A program made the position numbers and the translations under genes. The notes under the pieces are model-generated. The model worked only from the letters and a program-made list of their open reading frames with translations. It had not been told where the DNA came from and did no database searches. 64,000 nt of DNA, taken from Dactylorhiza incarnata (taxonomy: Eukaryota > Streptophyta > Magnoliopsida > Asparagales > Orchidaceae). How positions within the stretch are numbered: the stretch's first letter is position 1; every line of letters starts with the position of its first letter. Shown here piece by piece: positions 1-10,380 of this stretch. Location: positions 3,038,001 to 3,102,000 of the forward strand of contig JAWHQI010000272.1 in the NCBI GenBank assembly GCA_033032865.1. Direction: 5' to 3'.

Positions 1-294
1 AAGACAGGAGTGGCGCCAATTGTAGAGAAGATGCGAGAAGCCCGTTTAAGATGGTTCGAACATGTACATAGGAGACCATTAGAGGCATCTGTTAGGCGTT
101 GTGAGAGTTTAGTCACTAGACATGTTAAACGGGGGAGGGGTAGACCAAAAATGACTTGGAATGAAACTATAAGGAAAGATATGATGTACTTAGGCATTAG
201 TGAGACTATGATTAAAGATAGGGCGCAATGGCGACAAAGGATCCATATAGCCGACCCCACTATGGTGGGATAAAGGCTCGAGTGTTGTTGTTGT
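1..294 (+). mobile_element. RTE-type LINE, 3' end
   Basis: The open frame at 10-273 encodes the C-terminal tail typical of plant non-LTR (RTE-clade) reverse transcriptases. It has the run MREARLRWFEHV, the basic GRGRPKMTW segment and a closing W-R-RI stretch. This part lies after the catalytic RT domain, so no catalytic residue is in the window. The stop is followed within about 20 bases by a TTG-repeat tail (gttgttgttgtag), the usual 3' end of plant RTE elements. Immediately after the tail the sequence becomes minus-strand gypsy RT, so the LINE appears to have inserted into, or been joined to, that RT. The left end is outside the window. Whether the full element is intact cannot be judged. 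Confidence 0.8.
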
Positions 295-1010
295 AGTCGG
301 TTTGTTCAATTCTCGATAATCGACACACAAACAAAGGGATAAATTTTTTTATCTTAACAAACAACACTGGAGCTCAGTCTTTCTTCTTAACAAACAACAC
401 TGGAGCTCCCCAAGGTGACGTGCTCGGTCGGATAATTTTTTTATCTAACAACTCTTGCAACTGCACCTTTAATTCTGCCAATTTCTTAGGCGCCATCCGA
501 TAAGGTGCCTTGGCCACTGGAGCAGCTTCTTCAGTTAGCTTGATTTCAAATTCGACCTCTCTAGCTGGAGGCACACCTGACAAATCTTCTGGAAATACAT
601 CCACGTATTCCCACACTACGTGCACAACTGTAGTTTCCTTCTTCTCTTATTTCGATTCTTTGATCATTACTAAATGACCTTACAGCCTTTTCGTATTTTC
701 TTCCATGCCTTCATGACAGAAATCATAAATTTTGATACTTTTCCCAAACTCTTAAACACAAATAAACTTCCGTTTGTGCACTCGAATGAGATCTCTTTCG
801 TTTTGTCATCTATTATCGCTTCGTGATTCGAAAACCAGTCCATACCCAGGATAACATTGTACTCAATCAATGACAGGACTGCGACATCCGCTTCAATCTA
901 AAAGACAAAGCGCGCTTTTGAGTAATCAATAGCCCTTCTTTTATTTTAATTCTACAATTATGACAATTCATTTATCGTTATCAGGATATCAGGATATCTT
1001 TGTAACAACT
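295..1010 (-). pseudogene. Ty3/gypsy pol remnant (protease and RT N-terminus)
   Basis: Read on the minus strand, 870-670 gives the end of an aspartic protease domain (YNVILGMDWFSNHEAIID). 625-374 gives the RT N-terminus ([18 protein letters not shown], then [13 protein letters not shown] and [16 protein letters not shown]). The next RT motif (VDYRELNK) is still visible near 300-330 but in another frame. A short direct duplication of about 30 bases (around 345-410, aacaacactggagctc twice) separates the two and breaks the frame. The catalytic RT core is lost where the LINE tail begins. It belongs to the same minus-strand element as the gag at 1313-2974 and the LTR at 3096-5625. It is dead. Confidence 0.85.
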
Positions 1011-1492
1011 TCTTCAGAACTACATAATATATAATGGATTCGTTCGAAATCTAAAAATACATTATATAGAGGGAAGATGAAATTACAATTCCTCACATCT
1101 AATCTTTTCAATTCTCATAAGACATCTTTCCATTAATTCCTTGTCATTAAAATTTAAGTTCACTTCTCGATCCACTAATCCACTTTATGCATTCATGGAC
1201 AACTTCATCCCAGGCTACAATCACCCCGCCTTTAGCTACAAATTTTCCCCGTATCAAATTATTCCACCAACGCTTAGCTTCTCCCTCAAGCAAAAAGGCA
1301 GCCAGTTCCAACTTACCCTCTACTGGACACTGGACACCACATCACCTCATAAACGGTCTCGATTCGCAAACTCCAAGCCTCAGTCACTATTGGAGAAAGG
1401 CCACCTTGAAAAGTTGGTGGCTTCAAATCCAGAAATTGTCTTAATTCAGTATCAATCAGGCGAGGCTGATGCGGTATTACATGTGCTGGAGG

Positions 1493-2765
1493 CAAGGTTG
1501 TCAGGATCGAGATCCTAGGTGGGATCGTTTTGGGGGTTGGATCGGATCGGATCGTAGGATCGGATCGAGGATCGTAAGATCCTACTAAAATCATAAAGTA
1601 AGACTTTAATGTTGAAATTGAAGTTGATATCACCCAATTATATCAAAAATCAATACAAAAAGATAATCATAAAAGCAATAATTGGACAATTCAATGATAC
1701 ACCAGTAACTATATTGCCTAGCATTTGCATATACTAACCAAAAATGTAATAAAAATATTACAAGCTATAAAAAAACTTAAAAAGATTAATTAAATTTTGT
1801 GCCCGCAAGGTGATGTTTCAATCTATATATCCCGCCCGATCTAATTACAGAACAATACTTACGTTGCACTTTTTTAGTTGTACTATCAATTTCGATCCCA
1901 TGCTCCCAACCTGGATCACTTCTAGAACCAGATGCATTCTTTCGGGACTTTTTCCCAACGGGCTTTGAACCAGATCCGGAAGCAGACATCTACAAGACAA
2001 GAAAGCATTTAAAACTCATATCAATATAATTCCTATTTCCTACCCAACAAATAAGAACCACTATTTACTTGCACATTTCTTGACTTGTTATTAGGGTCTA
2101 CAAAGAAAAAGAAGAGAAATGGTGCAATGTGCATTTACAGTGTGCATTTACAGTCAAATTGAAATGTTCAATCTTCAATCCGTTGCTTGAAGCTTCAAGA
2201 GAAGCAACAAACACCGACAAGGATGCATCAAGGATGGGAGAGGAGAGCTTACGGTGGGGAAAGAAAACAAATGGTGCACGATACAATCTCTGCCGAGCGG
2301 CGCACGTGCAGCCCGGGAGAAGCTCTTGCGTTGAAATCGAAGGAGGAAGAAGGTTAGTTGTTGTCGTCGACGTCTGGAAGAGAAATTTCTTCGAGAGCCC
2401 CAGCGAGATTCAGCGGCGATCAGGAGTTCCGAGTTTGTCGAGTTCGCTGTCGCTGAGTGAGGGAGGGATCGGGAGAGTTAGGGCTGCGCAAATGAATCGG
2501 GGGTGGGGGGGGGGGGGGGATTTTACGTAACCACTGAACCGGCGGAATAAACCGGCCGGTTTACGGATTTACGATTTTACGCAAAATGAAGCGGGATCGC
2601 TGGATCGTTGTAGGATCGCGATCCTAACGATCCCAGCGATCCGGATCGCGATCCTACAAGACCGCACCCCACTTCCGATCCGGATTAAGATCCGGATCGA
2701 AATTTGAACTCAGGATCGTAGGATCGTGCGATCCTACGATCCGGATCGCGATCCTGACAACCTTG
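1493..2765. mobile_element. hAT-type transposon, GGATCG-rich family, copy 1
   Basis: The terminal inverted repeats are CAAGGTTGTCAGGATCG and its exact complement. The 8 bp target duplication GCTGGAGG is perfect (1485-1492 and 2766-2773). Both subterminal zones are crowded with GGATCG/CGATCC motifs. The element sits inside a gypsy gag. It keeps a BED zinc-finger fragment (1786-1989, minus), so it looks like a deletion derivative of an autonomous hAT. A run of about 14 G lies near 2505-2519. A second copy is at 29199-30142. Confidence 0.88.
1786..1989 (-). pseudogene. BED zinc-finger fragment of a hAT transposase
   Basis: The minus-strand frame carries SDPGWEHGIEID, KVQRKYC and GGIYRLKHHLAGT, matching the BED-type DNA-binding finger at the N-terminus of plant hAT transposases. 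The second zinc cysteine and the H-X-H-type end (KHHLAG) are present. The first cysteine of the usual CxxC pair reads as Arg (RKYC), so zinc binding is probably lost. Before it is a Ser/Gly/Lys-rich start that may be nuclear-localising. No RNase H-like catalytic domain follows within the element. Confidence 0.7.
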
Positions 2766-3077
2766 GCTGGAGGAGGCATAGATGGTACAACCTGGGGCAC
2801 TACTGGAGGAGTGTCCCGGACCAACGTAATAGCTTCAACGATGACTTGAGCTATATTTGAAATTTGAAGTGGGGCGGCTTTATGCCCATTATCGCTTTCT
2901 TCAGACATAGCCTCCCCGGTGCCCTTAGGTTCTTCTCGAGCCTCTCGTAGTTTGCGACTCGAGTACACTTGCATGGATTCTTGAGGAACACGATATGATT
3001 AGAATCAATGATATGAACATCTCTGTTATATTATGTTCTCCATCCGGTACTCTTCGCGTCACACGCATTGCGAATAA

Positions 3078-3089
3078 CCTCTGATACCA
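3078..3089 (-). other. Primer-binding site of the left gypsy element
   Basis: On the minus strand the bases read TGGTATCAGAGG, complementary to the 3' end of plant initiator Met-tRNA with one or so mismatches. It lies five bases from the LTR edge at 3096. This fixes the element as minus-strand and the LTR at 3096-5625 as the 5' LTR. Confidence 0.8.
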
Positions 3090-3095
3090 CTTAAT

Positions 3096-5625
3096 TGTAA
3101 CGGCCCGAAGTCCGCCACAATTTAAATTTTTATTTTGAGCTCTTTTTTTTCACAATTAAATAACACATCAATTCTAATATGTAACGCACAAGAGTGGTAC
3201 CAGAAGAGATCATAAAACAACTTTTTATTCATTAAAGATAATGTACATCATGTCTATCTCAGATACAGGGAAAAACGACTAGACATATACATATATACAG
3301 ACTATAACAATCTCAAAACAAACGAAAACAAATCTAACCCGTGGGCGAACCACGTCTTCCCTTTGCTTTCGATCTGCCTCTGCAGGTGTCTTCCCAGCGG
3401 GGCCTGGTAAGCTGACGGTCTGATCCTAAAAAGAGAAATCAACAACCAGTTTGTTTAGAAAATTAAGTGAGTTCCTCACCTCTTCAACCAGACTACATGC
3501 AAACACGAAGAGTCAGCATCAATATGCAGTTATAAATTCTATATGAACATGTGTAGTAAATCGGTAAGTACATGCAGCATGTAAGGTACTGTACAGTGAG
3601 CTAGTACACCAAAAATAAACAATTTCTGGTATCAAATTCTTATTTCTTGCATTCTTATTCATTTCTATATTCAGTTCAGGATTCATATCATAATTCGTTC
3701 TTTCAAAATGCTTTGGGTCAATTTCAATTTTCTCAAACATGTGGGCCCGTCGTATCAATGTCCGCTCTAGGGCGCTCAAAAACGCAGTAGGCTCCCACGC
3801 CTCCTAGTTTAAACATTTCAGTATCAAATTCTGTAGGAGTTCGACCCCTCCTACGAGGTATAGGAGTTCTACCCCCCTACCCCCCCCCCCCCCCCCCCTA
3901 GACTGACCCTCAACATTTCTATGCGTCCACACACTCTCAATTTCTTATTATTTTCATATTCAATTCATATTCGTTTTTCAAAATTATTAGATAATTATAT
4001 TAATTTCCCCTCGGATTTTCTATCGTTTGCTAAATTCATGTTTAGCCTTTTAGCGATATCATATTTCAGTGATTTCAAATCTTCAAATTTCTTTAATTCA
4101 ATTCATATTCAGTTTCCATGCAAGGAAATAACTCAGAGTAAAGTAATTCTACATGTTCATAATTCAAAATAATTCAAATGTATACGTAATGAAAGTGGTA
4201 AGGACTCACCACAACTTTTCCTCTGCCCTTGTCCTTCATAGGGTTCTCGTCGCGTCTATCGCCGGACGTTATCCTCTATAGTATCAAGTAAATCATTTAC
4301 TTTAGGGTTGCGCTGTTAAATAGTTACAAGCGGGCTCCTAAGACATCCACAACTACGACATATAAGAGTTGTCTAGGGGAGGACTAGCTTAGGTGACTAA
4401 AAAAGAAAGCAAGCTCAAATCAAAATTCAGCCACGAATGCACTCACAATTCAGCCACTAATGACTTCAATAAGGGCCACTATTGCATCACCAAGGTTGAG
4501 CCAATAACCAACCAACAAAAGGGGCACAACAACAAAATTCTGAAACACAGCAGCCAACCTAACAATTGGGAGGAAACACAGCAGACCAACACTACTTCAG
4601 CCCAAAACAGTGACCAAATCAAGGTAATTATCAATTTCCCCTATCAGAAAAACATAAGCATATAGAAATCAAATCCCCACCAAGACAGCCGACCAACAAG
4701 GAAACAACACAACACGAGTAGGTGTAATCCCACTCCCAAAACAACAATCATCAACCTCCCCTCATCAGGAAATCAAACTAATCAGCTCAGATATTGAGGG
4801 AGAGGGAGAGGGAGAGAGTAATACAAAATAAAACCCAAATCAGAAAAACCTCCTATCAGGAACCCTAGCCGGCCAACCATAATCAACTTTCTCAGCAATT
4901 AAAAGACAAGGGAGGGAGGAGAGAAGCTCACAGTGGCGGGGTTAGCCCAAAGCTGCCGGGCAACACAACAAAACAGCAAGGGAACAACAGCAGAGGCACA
5001 AGAAGGAGGCCCCCTTCTTCTTCTTTCCCAAAATCGAGGACATGAGGAGCTGGAAGAGGAGGTGCGGCCAAACCCTAAAGGTTCCTGCTCGTCAAAAGCT
5101 ACAGACGGCAAGAGAGAAAGAAAGGACCGGGAGAGAGAGAGAATGAAAGAGGGAGGGAGAACCGATCAGGATATGCAGTCCTCATGTAAAATAGATCACT
5201 CAATCCCCCCCAATGTAAAATATTATTCAATTCATAACTGGCCAAAACCAGAGCACCCAGCCACAGCCACGTTTTCATCCAACACAAGTAACCAGCTAGT
5301 CCACTAGGAATCCCAAACAACCACCTGTATGGTTCAGGTCAGCTCAAATAGATCACTCAATCAGCCCCTCTATTAAATTCCAAAATTTAGCCACATAAAT
5401 TGGCATTTAATTCTAATTCAGCCATCAAGCCATATTAATTTCAATAACGAAATTTAAACGAAAAATGAAACGAACGTCGCAAAAATATTCGGAAAAGCTC
5501 GAACTTCAAAATAAACGTGCGACGTCGAATTGACACTGAATTTCTCTTTTTCATCATAGGAGAATTATTATTTATTAAAAACTTATAAATTTATTTATCA
5601 AACAAGCTCGGGTGCGAGTCTTACA
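3096..5625 (-). repeat. 5' LTR of the left Ty3/gypsy element (2.5 kb)
   Basis: On the plus strand it begins tgtaacggcccgaag and ends gcgagtcttaca, so on the minus strand it is TGTAAGACTCGC...CGGGCCGTTACA with the TG..CA ends expected. It adjoins the primer-binding site. It holds no convincing gene: the short frames in it are chance. It contains a run of about 19 C (3880-3899) and a purine-rich GAGGGA stretch near 4796-4816. The partner LTR is not in the window. Confidence 0.75.
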
Positions 5626-6425
5626 ACTTGGGTATACAAGTCGACTATCATTATAAAAGAATGAAAAAAATGTACACAATACAATAAGTCTCTATACTTT
5701 CTTGTAACTTTTAACATATACGAAGAACGAACTATACTTCTTTTTTGGTTCAAATTGCGCCGAGATACTTCATTTTCTATTCTAGGGCACACCTTGACTA
5801 TTTGCATAAAGGCCCTTCAGGGAATAATAATGGCACAAACACTCTCTTTTCCACACTTCCCCTCAACTCGGTGAATATATATTCTCCATTCCCAACTTAA
5901 TTATTGCATTAAATGATGTATTGTTCAACTATTTTGTAAGAATATTAGCAAGCTGATGACTAGTAGTGCCATATGGGTGTATCCATTCTCAATCATCTCA
6001 ATGAAATGCTTGTAATTCTCTATATGTTTAACTCATTAATTGCATATTTATTATCAAAGTATTGTTTTATTGATGCTTTATGCTTCCCATTTATCTTCAG
6101 ACCTTATAGAATAATTTCAACCAACCAACTCACAAGTATCTTGGACAATAGCTCGGAACTCCTGCATTATATCTTGCAACAACATTTATTATTTTACTTC
6201 TCCATGTTATTAAATTTCCTCTCGAAATGGTGCAATACCGAGATGTTGGTCTCATATCATTCATTGATCCTGTATAGTCAACATCTGTATAAACAAGAAC
6301 CTAGGCAAAAATAATTTCCTTCCCTGAAATTTCTTTAAGATAATGAAGAACATGACTAATAACATTTAAATGAGTTTCTTTTGGACTGCATAAATTAATT
6401 GACGACACCAACATCATAGCCTCTG
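5626..6425 (-). pseudogene. Ty1/copia RNase H and 3' end remnant
   Basis: Read on the minus strand from 6425, fragments of the copia RNase H domain are clear: SPKETHLNVISHVLHYLK, then VYTDVDYTGSMND, then GNLITWRSK. Near 5880-5980 comes the closing HQLANILTK and KLGMENIYSPS. A polypurine-like tract (TTGAGGGGAAG) follows, then an AT-rich short stretch up to 5626 that may be its 3' LTR. There are several stops and frameshifts. The element is broken at its left by the gypsy LTR and at its right by unassigned DNA near 6426. Confidence 0.75.
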
Positions 6426-6788
6426 AGCCCCAAACCAACAGCCGACAACCCTTAACACTCTTCCCCATACTTCCTCCAAAACCGACCACAAACACCTTAT
6501 TCCCTCCACTTTCAGTTTTCCGAGATCGCCGAAAATCTCCTCTGGCCACTTCCCTCAAGCCACCGCCACCACCACTCCTCAAACCCCTTCATTTTTTAGT
6601 TTTTTGGCGATCGCCGAGAACATCCTCTGGCCACCACCACCTTCGGTGATCCCCTCAGGCCACCTCCACTACCTCCGGCGTTACCCTCCGTCCACCTCTA
6701 GCAGTCACCACCCTCCCACCACCAACATAACTTCCATACCACCTCCCCACTATCCAATTATTCCTATTTCCTTGAATTTAGGATCACT
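6426..6788. other. Unassigned CCACC-rich segment
   Basis: This is a pyrimidine-rich stretch with repeated ccacc/cctcc blocks between the copia remnant and a hAT insertion. It continues beyond the hAT at 8708. It has no recognisable domain on either strand. Confidence 0.4.
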
Positions 6789-6875
6789 CAAGATTTTGAA
6801 AACCGGACCGGACCGGCCAGCCCGACCGGTCGAACCACGGACCGGACACCCAGCCGGTCCGGTCCAGGTAAGTAA

Positions 6876-8699
6876 CCCGCTCCATCAACGGACCGCTTAG
6901 GAACCGCGGAACCGGGCAGGCGGACCGCAGACCGGCGAACCGGAGCCGGTTTTGGAAGCCCGCCCGGTTCCAATAACAATTTAAAAATAAAATTTTTAAA
7001 TATTGAAATAAAATATGGCAGGTGATTTCGAACCGGAGACCTCACTCATGAGAGAGAGAACTCTAACCAACCAGGCAAGATTTCAATTTTGATATGTTGT
7101 CACCGTTTTTGTACTTATACATATTAAATTAAATGTTTTATATATTTTTATAAAAAATAATTATATAAATATAATATATATATCTATATATTTAACATAT
7201 CATATTTATTGTAATTATTTATATGTATAATTGTATATTATATTTATAATCTTATATATATATAATATATTTGTAATTTTAATTAAATTTTTGATATTTA
7301 TCAAATTATATTTAATTTGATTTTTTCTTAAATTAACACCTATAAATATAATACTATAAATATAAAATAAATAAATTAATATATATACAACAATAAATAA
7401 AAATTAATATATAAAAATACTCACGTACACAAGTATAACTAAAAATATTTATAAAAGTATACAACTCAGTATTCATATATAGTTATAAATAATATATATA
7501 TATATTATTTATTATAATATTACGGTTCAACTCCAGTCTGACCGGTCCAACCAGTCGGATCTTGAACCTTTGATCTCACTGGTTCGATCTCCGGTCCGGT
7601 TCTTAAAACCTCGGTAACCCGCTCCATCAACGGACCGCTTAGGAACTGCGGAACCTGGCAGGCGGACCGCAGACCGGCGAACCGGAGCCGGTTTTGGAAG
7701 CCCGCCCGGTTCCAATAACAATTTAAAAATAAAATTTTTAAATATTGAAATAAAATATGGCGGGTGATTTCGAACCGGAGACCTCACTCATGAGAGAGAG
7801 AACTCTAACCAACCAGGCAAGATTTCAATTTTGATATGTTGTCACCGTTTTTGTACTTATACATATTAAATTTAATGTTTTATATATTTTTATAAAAAAT
7901 AATTATATAAATATAATATATATATATCTATATATTTAACATATCATATTTATTGTACTTATTTATATGTATAATTGTATATTATATTTATAATCTTGTA
8001 TATATATATAATATATATGTGCTTCACCAATGCTCTGGATGCTGAATGAAGTAAGCATGGTTATGTGCACATAAATCAAAATGAATTCTTGGGTCTGCCC
8101 TCTTTGATGTCCTTGGCTTTGATTTGAGGGCATGATTCCGCAGCAAACGCGACGGTATAGGGGCCACTATTTCAGTGGTACTCTGTGAGCAGCCACTTTG
8201 TGCATTTATTGTCAAAGGTTAGGTCTTTCTCCTCTGAGAGAAGCCACTTTGTGCATAGTGCCAAAGGTTAGGTTTGTTTCCAATCTTCCCCCGCCCATAC
8301 CCCCAATGATTGGGGACTATATGGGTTCTAGTGTTGTTGTTGTATATATATATAATATATTTGTAATTTTAATTAAATTTTTGATATTTATCAAATTATA
8401 TTTAATTTGATTTTTTCTTAAATTAACACCTATAAATATAATACTATAAATATAAAATAAATTAATTAATATATATACAACAATAAATAAAAATTAATAT
8501 ATAAAAATACTCACGTACACAAGTATAACTAAAAATATTTATAAAAGTATATAACTTAGTATTCATATATAGTTATAAATAATATATATATTATTTATTA
8601 TAATATTACGGTTCAACTCTAGTCTGACCGGTCCAACCCGTCGGATCTTGAACCTTTGATCTCACTGGTTCGATCTCCAGTCCGGTTCTTAAAACCTTG
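6876..8699 (+). repeat. Tandem duplication inside the hAT-like element
   Basis: Unit 1 is about 6876-7612 and unit 2 about 7613-8699. Unit 2 is longer only because of the insert at about 8027-8343. The units share the bodies and the 3' terminal block (acggttcaactc through ccggttcttaaaacct), with scattered substitutions. The second unit lacks the 5' terminal repeat. Confidence 0.85.
8027..8343 (+). mobile_element. SINE-like insert with TTG tail
   Basis: This insert of about 315 bp is defined by comparison with the uninterrupted first unit at about 7255. It is flanked on both sides by tatatatataatatat, the probable target duplication. It ends agtgttgttgttgta, nearly the same tail as the RTE LINE at the window start, suggesting mobilisation by RTE machinery. 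Inside, about 35 bases (agccactttgtgcat...aaaggttaggt) occur twice. No clear pol III boxes were identified. It could instead be a fragment of a longer element. Confidence 0.6.
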
Positions 8700-8707
8700 G
8701 GATCACT

Positions 8708-9400
8708 CCTAAATTATCTTCAGAACCTCCATTCTCCATTTCCCCACCGCGTCCTCTACAATCTCACGTGGATCCACTTCCCCCTCCGCCAACTGAGCCC
8801 CGACTCCCTCATTTAAGCCGTCCATAACCCCCACAACAGCCCGTGAGTCTCCAAATCTTCCAGGCTCCTTAATTCCTTTGTTTTGGCCCTGTCCAGGAAG
8901 AAAACTGTTGTTGTTAACTGGGAACTCCCTGTAGCCGCCCAAAATTCCCCTTTTCAGTCCCCCAAAACACCCACTACTCTGCCAACTACATTGAGATACC
9001 TCGTCCAATAGTTTTCCCCTCTCCGTTCCCTCCCTAAATGCTGGATTGTAGTCCAGAATTGAACCGGGACAAAAAATTTGCCTCTCCTCCTTGATAGCTA
9101 TTCCAATTGCTATCCTTTGTGCTTCTTGCATTGCCTGGGGGGACTCTCTTTCCACTCCACCAAAACTCCTCTCTACCCCTAAGCCGCTTGTCAGTCACCT
9201 CCGTGCCTCTTCACAATTCAAGCCCATCTCCGGTCACACCAAACAACCACCTCCATCGCATACCACCCCAACAACTGTTTTCCTCATCCAATCCAGCAAC
9301 AAATCAGATCCATCTTTATTCTCTCATTCCGGTCACCAAGGACGTGCTAGATACCCTCCATGTTTTTTTACATCATAGTTGTGTAAGTCTTTAAAATGAT
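8708..9400 (-). other. Unassigned segment with a 148-codon open frame
   Basis: The minus-strand frame 9155-8709 is open for 148 codons, hydrophilic, Gly/Glu-rich, and runs up to the hAT insertion site. I do not recognise a domain. It could be part of a LINE ORF1 or a copia gag, but no zinc knuckle is visible. The plus-strand frames here (9091-9394) are probably shadows. Confidence 0.3.
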
Positions 9401-9582
9401 TGTCATTTATTTTGTGTTGATTTTTGTGTTCATTCTCTACTTATGGCGTGTCCATTAATAATCTTTGTTATCAAGTTTTTTTTGAAAACATTATACTTTC
9501 CCATTTCCTCGAGTTATTTGATTGCGAGCTTCCTTACATTTATTAAACTTCACTTGTTTCCTTGTTTGTAAGCTTTAACTAC

Positions 9583-10325
9583 TGTGTTCTATCTTATATT
9601 TTGATTTATAAAAAAAATTATTATTGCAAGTTTAAATTCGTTGGAATTATGTATGCATTTAGAAATTATCCATAGCCTCAATACGACCTTACCCCGCGTC
9701 ATAGTTCAACTTACATTTATACAACTTACATTAATACAACTTCTACTTTGGGTGTGCTACAGATTTGCAGTCTAGTGAACCCAACCCATCTCCACGGATC
9801 CGATTGACCGCAACATCTAATTCCAATGGCGGGTTGTTGAGGCTGGGTCTTGAACCTGAGACCTCCTAGATAAGGGAGGTCTAAACTGGTCCTCATCACC
9901 AATTGGGCTGTGTAACTCCCCGTTCTACTTTGGGTGCGCTACAGGTCTGCAGACCGGTAAACCCAACCTACCTCCACAGATCTGCTTGTCCGCAGTCGCT
10001 AATTCCAATAGCGGGGTGTTGAGGTTGGGTCTTGAACCCGAGACCTCCAAGGACCAGTTTAGAGCTCCCTTATCTATGAGGTCTCGTGTTCAACACCCAG
10101 TCTCAACAACCACCATTGGAATTAGCGGGTGTGGACAATCAGATCTGTTTTGATGGGTTGGGGTCACTGGTCTGCAGATCTGTAGCGCGCCCGCAGCAGA
10201 CTAGGGCGTTACATAACTACTATGGTATAGCTTATATTTTGTTTTATAAAAAATTATTATTGCAAGTTTAAATTCGTCAGAATTATGTCTGCATTTAGAA
10301 ATTACCCATAGCAACAATAAGACCT
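9583..10325 (+). repeat. Direct repeats of about 100 bp enclosing a fold-back structure
   Basis: The stretch 9583-9690 (including ttattattgcaagtttaaattcg) recurs at 10223-10325 with several substitutions. Between them lies the inverted structure 9740-10215. The arrangement may reflect a duplication coupled to insertion of the fold-back. Confidence 0.65.
9740..10215. mobile_element. Fold-back (long inverted repeat) element
   Basis: The left half contains two related direct blocks (ggtgtgctacagatttgcag near 9749 and ggtgcgctacaggtctgcag near 9935). Each runs into aaccca...attccaat...gagacctcc. The right half (10060-10215) is the inverted complement, ending ggtctgcagatctgtagcgc. This gives a stem of roughly 150 bases. 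It has no coding content. It could be a MULE-like MITE, but I could not read a clean target duplication. Confidence 0.55.
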
Positions 10326-10380
10326 TTAGCCTGCATCAGAGTTCAACTTCAGGCTTAGTTAGGGTACACACGACTAGAGT

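Larger units (their letters stand above)
1141..2974 (-). pseudogene. Ty3/gypsy gag, split by a hAT element
   Basis: The minus-strand N-terminal half (about 2974-2774) has an acidic, proline-rich start. After the hAT insertion 1493-2765, gag continues at 1484-1313 with FLDLKPPTFQGG followed by a W-RIE segment. That is the standard opening of plant gypsy gag proteins. The two halves meet at the duplicated target GCTGGAGG. Downstream (about 1312-900) the rest of gag and the zinc knuckle are too decayed to read. Gag would form the virus-like particle in the cytoplasm. The order gag, protease, RT on the minus strand matches a normal gypsy element. Confidence 0.75.
6789..8699. mobile_element. hAT-like element with internal tandem duplication, CCGGACCGG family
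   Basis: The ends are CAAGATTTTGAAAACCGG and the complement of CAAGGTTTTAAGAACCGG, flanked by a perfect 8 bp duplication GGATCACT (6781-6788 and 8700-8707). Subterminal DNA is dense in ACCGG/CCGGT. A unit starting at about 6876 (taacccgctccatcaacgg) recurs from about 7613, so the body is present twice head to tail: 5' end, body, 3' end, body, 3' end. Both bodies are AT-rich and non-coding. The second body is interrupted by a SINE-like insert. No transposase is encoded. Confidence 0.8.

Noticed and set aside
2129..2530. 133-codon plus-strand frame
   Set aside because: Lies entirely inside the hAT element and ends in a G run. No domain.
9840..10060. tRNA-like gggtcttgaacccgagacctcc stretches
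   Set aside because: They resemble a T-arm only. No cloverleaf could be completed, and they are part of the fold-back repeats.
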